Below the pieces are notes generated by a model. It saw only the letters and a list, made by a program, of their open reading frames with translations, searched no databases and was not told the DNA's origin. DNA of 16,301 nt, taken from contig BDTL01000031.1 of assembly GCA_002898115.1 (NCBI GenBank), forward strand, positions 1-16,301. The letters are read 5' to 3'. The position numbers were made by a program, and so were the translations under genes. Of this stretch, positions 14,055-16,301 are shown one piece after another. This stretch comes from a bacterium BMS3Bbin02 (GTDB lineage Bacteria > Actinomycetota > Acidimicrobiia > Spongiisociales > UBA5794). Within the stretch, counting starts at the first letter, position 1; each line of letters starts with the position of its first letter.

Positions 14055-14098
14055 CAGGAATCCGTCGTGAAGACAGCGGTAATTGGGAGTACACACTG

Positions 14099-15283
14099 AT
14101 GCAAGGTTTCGTAGCGACCGGGTTTGAACCGGTGGCGGAGCTGTTCGCACAGCACCTCGAGCAGGGTATTGAGAGGGGCGCCGCGCTGGCCGCGTACCAC
14201 CAGGGGAAACCCATCCTCGATATCTGGGGTGGTGAGTCCCGGCCGGGAGCAGCCTGGACTCAGGACACGGTTGCTCCTGTCTTCTCCACCTCAAAAGGCG
14301 CGACTGCGCTTGTGGTTCAGCTTCTTTGTGACCGCGGTGTGCTTGACGTCACCCGACCGGTGGCGGCGTACTGGCCGGAATTCGCCGCCAACGGTAAGGG
14401 GACGATCACCCTTGAACATGTGCTCACTCACTCCGCGGGACTGCCCTCGTTTTCGAACTATCAGGAGATCCTCAGTCACGACTCCGCCGAGGGTTGGGAT
14501 CGGCGCGAGGAGATTGTGCAACGCCTCGCCGCTGAAACACCCGAGTGGGAACCGGGCACCTATCCGGGGTACCACGCTGTTACGTTCGGTTGGATTCTCG
14601 GGGAGGTCGTGCGGCGAGCCGGCGGGCGCCCCATTGGAGACCTGTTTCGCACCGAGATCGCTGAACCGCTCGGTCTCGACTCCTGGCTGGGGAGACCGGA
14701 TGGCATCGAACATCGAGTTGCCAAGCTTATTGCGCCGCTCCCGCCGACTGATCCGGACGAGTTGAAACTGCTTGCTCAAGTACTTGGTTCGGGCAGCATC
14801 ACCGGTCGGGCACTGGTGGTGGGTCCGAGCGGGGGGTTGGATTACGCTGCCGATGTCGCCAACAGCGCGACTTTTCAGCAGGCGGAGGCCCCGGCTGCCA
14901 ACATGATCACTGACGCTCGCAGTCTTGCACGCATGTACGCGCTGCTTGGTGCTGGGGGAACCCTCGACGGGGTGCGTATCGTTTCCGAAGAATCGACTGT
15001 CGAGCATACGAGAGTTCGAGTGGAGGCCCACGACGTTGTGCTGATGAAGGATCGTCGTTACGCCCTCGGGTACATGTTGCAGGCGGATCCGATCGGGCGA
15101 TTCGGCCCCAACCCCGACGCATTTGGTCATCCGGGAATGGGCGGCTCAGTCGGGTTCGCGGATCCGCAGGCCTCGGTAAGTTTCGGTTATGTGATGACGC
15201 AGATGGTTCCGGCGCTCGACACCGATGAACGGTCGAAAGCGCTGGTGGCCGCTGTCTACAAATGTCTGGAGGCAAGAGAGTGA
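14099..15283 (+). CDS. Beta-lactamase-fold serine hydrolase (class C/EstB-like)
   Basis: A 394-residue cytoplasmic protein (no signal peptide) of the serine beta-lactamase-related family, usually esterases or peptidases and not antibiotic-resistance enzymes. The nucleophile motif is STSK with S63 and K66. The second motif is the conserved YHAVTFGW with Y158, and the third box is HPGMGG with H344 and G346. VLTHSAGLPSF near residue 108 is a strong family block. The ATG at 14099 has GGGAG nine bases upstream. The E1 beta gene begins seven bases after its stop, so the two are likely co-transcribed from the promoter region at 14003-14054. Confidence 0.9.
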   Translation: MQGFVATGFEPVAELFAQHLEQGIERGAALAAYHQGKPILDIWGGESRPGAAWTQDTVAPVFSTSKGATALVVQLLCDRGVLDVTRPVAAYWPEFAANGKGTITLEHVLTHSAGLPSFSNYQEILSHDSAEGWDRREEIVQRLAAETPEWEPGTYPGYHAVTFGWILGEVVRRAGGRPIGDLFRTEIAEPLGLDSWLGRPDGIEHRVAKLIAPLPPTDPDELKLLAQVLGSGSITGRALVVGPSGGLDYAADVANSATFQQAEAPAANMITDARSLARMYALLGAGGTLDGVRIVSEESTVEHTRVRVEAHDVVLMKDRRYALGYMLQADPIGRFGPNPDAFGHPGMGGSVGFADPQASVSFGYVMTQMVPALDTDERSKALVAAVYKCLEARE

Positions 15284-15290
15284 TGGAACG

Positions 15291-16301
15291 ATGAGGATGC
15301 GGATGAACCAGGCTATCGCCCTTGCGATAGCCGATGAGATGAGGGCCGATCCAACCGTGGTGACGTTCGGTGAGGACGTCGCCGAGGCAGGCGGAGTCTT
15401 TAAGACATCGGTCGGTTTGCTCGACGAGTTCGGACCGCTTCGGGTCCGCAACACCCCGATTTCAGAACTGGCGATAGCCGGCGCTGCAGTGGGGGCCGCG
15501 GCCGCCGGCCTGCGACCGGTAGCCGAAATCATGTTTGTTGACTTTCTCGGGCTTGCACTCGATCCGATTGTCACCCAGGGCGCTTTCATGCACTACCTCT
15601 CCAACGGGTCGGTGACCGCCCCGATGGTCATCCGGACGACAGTCGGCGCCGGCCGCGGAATGGGAGCGACCCACTCCCGCACATGCGAGGCCTGGTTCCT
15701 GCAGGCCCCCGGTCTCAAGGTGGTTGCTGTTTCTGGTCCTCGGACTGCGTACGGCCTGCTGCGAGCTGCGATTCGCGCAGAGGGCCCGGTTGTGGTTCTT
15801 GAACCGAAGATGCTCTACGGCAAACGTGAGGATTTCGAACCGGGGATTGATGCAATCATCCCGCTCGGCTCCGGCGAGATCTTTCGCCCCGGGGTCGATG
15901 CCACGATCGTGACCCTTGGCTCGACTGTCGACGTCGGTGCGAAGGTGGCTGAGGATTCGGACGCCTCATTGGAGGTTATCGACCTGCGCTCGATCCGCCC
16001 CTGGGACAAAGAGCTGGTCTGTGAATCTGTGCGCAAGACGGGACGCCTGATTGTCATCGAGGAGGGACCCAACACCGGTGGTTGGAGTGGCGTTATCGCG
16101 GCTCACGTCGGAACCGAATTGTTCGGCGAGCTCAAGGCGCCGATCTTTAGGATCACGAGTCCCGATGTTCCCGTTCCCTTTGCCCGACGGCTCGAGACCG
16201 AGCTGTACTTCCCGTCGCCGAGTTGGGTCGGGGAAGCCGTACAGCAATTCCTTGCCACAGACAAGATTCCATTGTTGTGGTGGCAGACCGAACATGCGGA
16301 G
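15291..16301 (+). CDS. 2-oxoacid dehydrogenase E1 component, beta subunit-like (partial)
   Basis: The frame is open to the window end, at least 337 codons. It follows the E1 beta/transketolase C-half pattern of pyruvate, acetoin or branched-chain 2-oxoacid dehydrogenases: EDVAEAGGVFKTSVGLLDEF, VRNTPISE with the cofactor-activating Glu E59, GLRPVAEIMFVDF, GATHSRTCEAWF with H128, and VVVLEPKMLYGK. The role is oxidative decarboxylation of a 2-oxoacid together with an E1 alpha chain, which is not upstream. ATG 15291 is used; ATG 15303 has GAGGA five bases upstream and is an alternative. Typical proteins end near 325-340 residues, so the stop may lie just outside. Confidence 0.85.
   Translation, partial: MRMRMNQAIALAIADEMRADPTVVTFGEDVAEAGGVFKTSVGLLDEFGPLRVRNTPISELAIAGAAVGAAAAGLRPVAEIMFVDFLGLALDPIVTQGAFMHYLSNGSVTAPMVIRTTVGAGRGMGATHSRTCEAWFLQAPGLKVVAVSGPRTAYGLLRAAIRAEGPVVVLEPKMLYGKREDFEPGIDAIIPLGSGEIFRPGVDATIVTLGSTVDVGAKVAEDSDASLEVIDLRSIRPWDKELVCESVRKTGRLIVIEEGPNTGGWSGVIAAHVGTELFGELKAPIFRITSPDVPVPFARRLETELYFPSPSWVGEAVQQFLATDKIPLLWWQTEHAE

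Noticed and set aside
14099..15283. Antibiotic-resistance beta-lactamase
   Set aside because: No signal peptide, and the YHAVTFGW box is of the esterase-like branch; the context is metabolic.
1..16301. CRISPR arrays, tRNA or rRNA genes
   Set aside because: No regularly spaced repeats, and no tRNA arm patterns or rRNA-like stretches were noticed on either strand.

Overview
The window looks like a chromosomal segment of a high-GC actinobacterium. Several gene starts sit 6-8 nt downstream of a TANNNT -10 hexamer, which fits leaderless transcription, and gene content (ctaA-ctaB heme A pair, SoxR, split transketolase) fits Actinomycetota. An acidimicrobial lineage is my guess and is not proven by the sequence. 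Almost all of the window is coding.

Layout. 1-2408 (+): the C-terminal half of heme A synthase (ctaA), overlapped by protoheme IX farnesyltransferase (ctaB), then an EamA-type transporter. 2457-2960 (-): a small lipoprotein. 3118-4355 (+): a 64-residue two-helix membrane protein translationally coupled (GTGA) to an APH-fold phosphotransferase. 4367-5683 (-): an APC-family permease. 5684-6172: the one long gene-poor stretch, holding the permease promoter, the end of an IS21-family element with a broken istB tail, and AT-rich palindromes. 6173-7402 (+): an orphan AAA+ ATPase. 7511-7990 (+): a flavin reductase-like protein. 8012-9295 (+): a complete transcription-attenuation unit (promoter, Tyr/Phe-rich leader peptide, intrinsic terminator) in front of a DAHP synthase-like/chorismate mutase fusion. 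9378-9860 (+): an anchored protein of unknown function. 9867-12088 (-): a two-gene split transketolase followed by DNA-3-methyladenine glycosylase I. 12148-13943 (+): soxR, then a GH26-like lipoprotein. 14099-16301 (+): a beta-lactamase-fold serine hydrolase and a 2-oxoacid dehydrogenase E1 beta-type protein that runs off the window.

Three things stand out. (1) The DAHP synthase-like domain has lost all four metal ligands and much of its PEP/erythrose-4-phosphate site, while its C-terminal chorismate mutase domain keeps nearly all catalytic residues; it looks like a pseudo-DAHP synthase fused to a live chorismate mutase. (2) That gene is preceded by a leaderless 22-residue peptide with YFFAYFFT, a possible antiterminator and a 9-bp terminator hairpin with a U-tract, a textbook Phe/Tyr attenuator. 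(3) The divergent promoter of the split transketolase operon carries a near-consensus SoxR box inside a 19-bp spacer, placing a carbon-metabolism enzyme and possibly a DNA-repair gene under redox control by the adjacent [2Fe-2S] SoxR.
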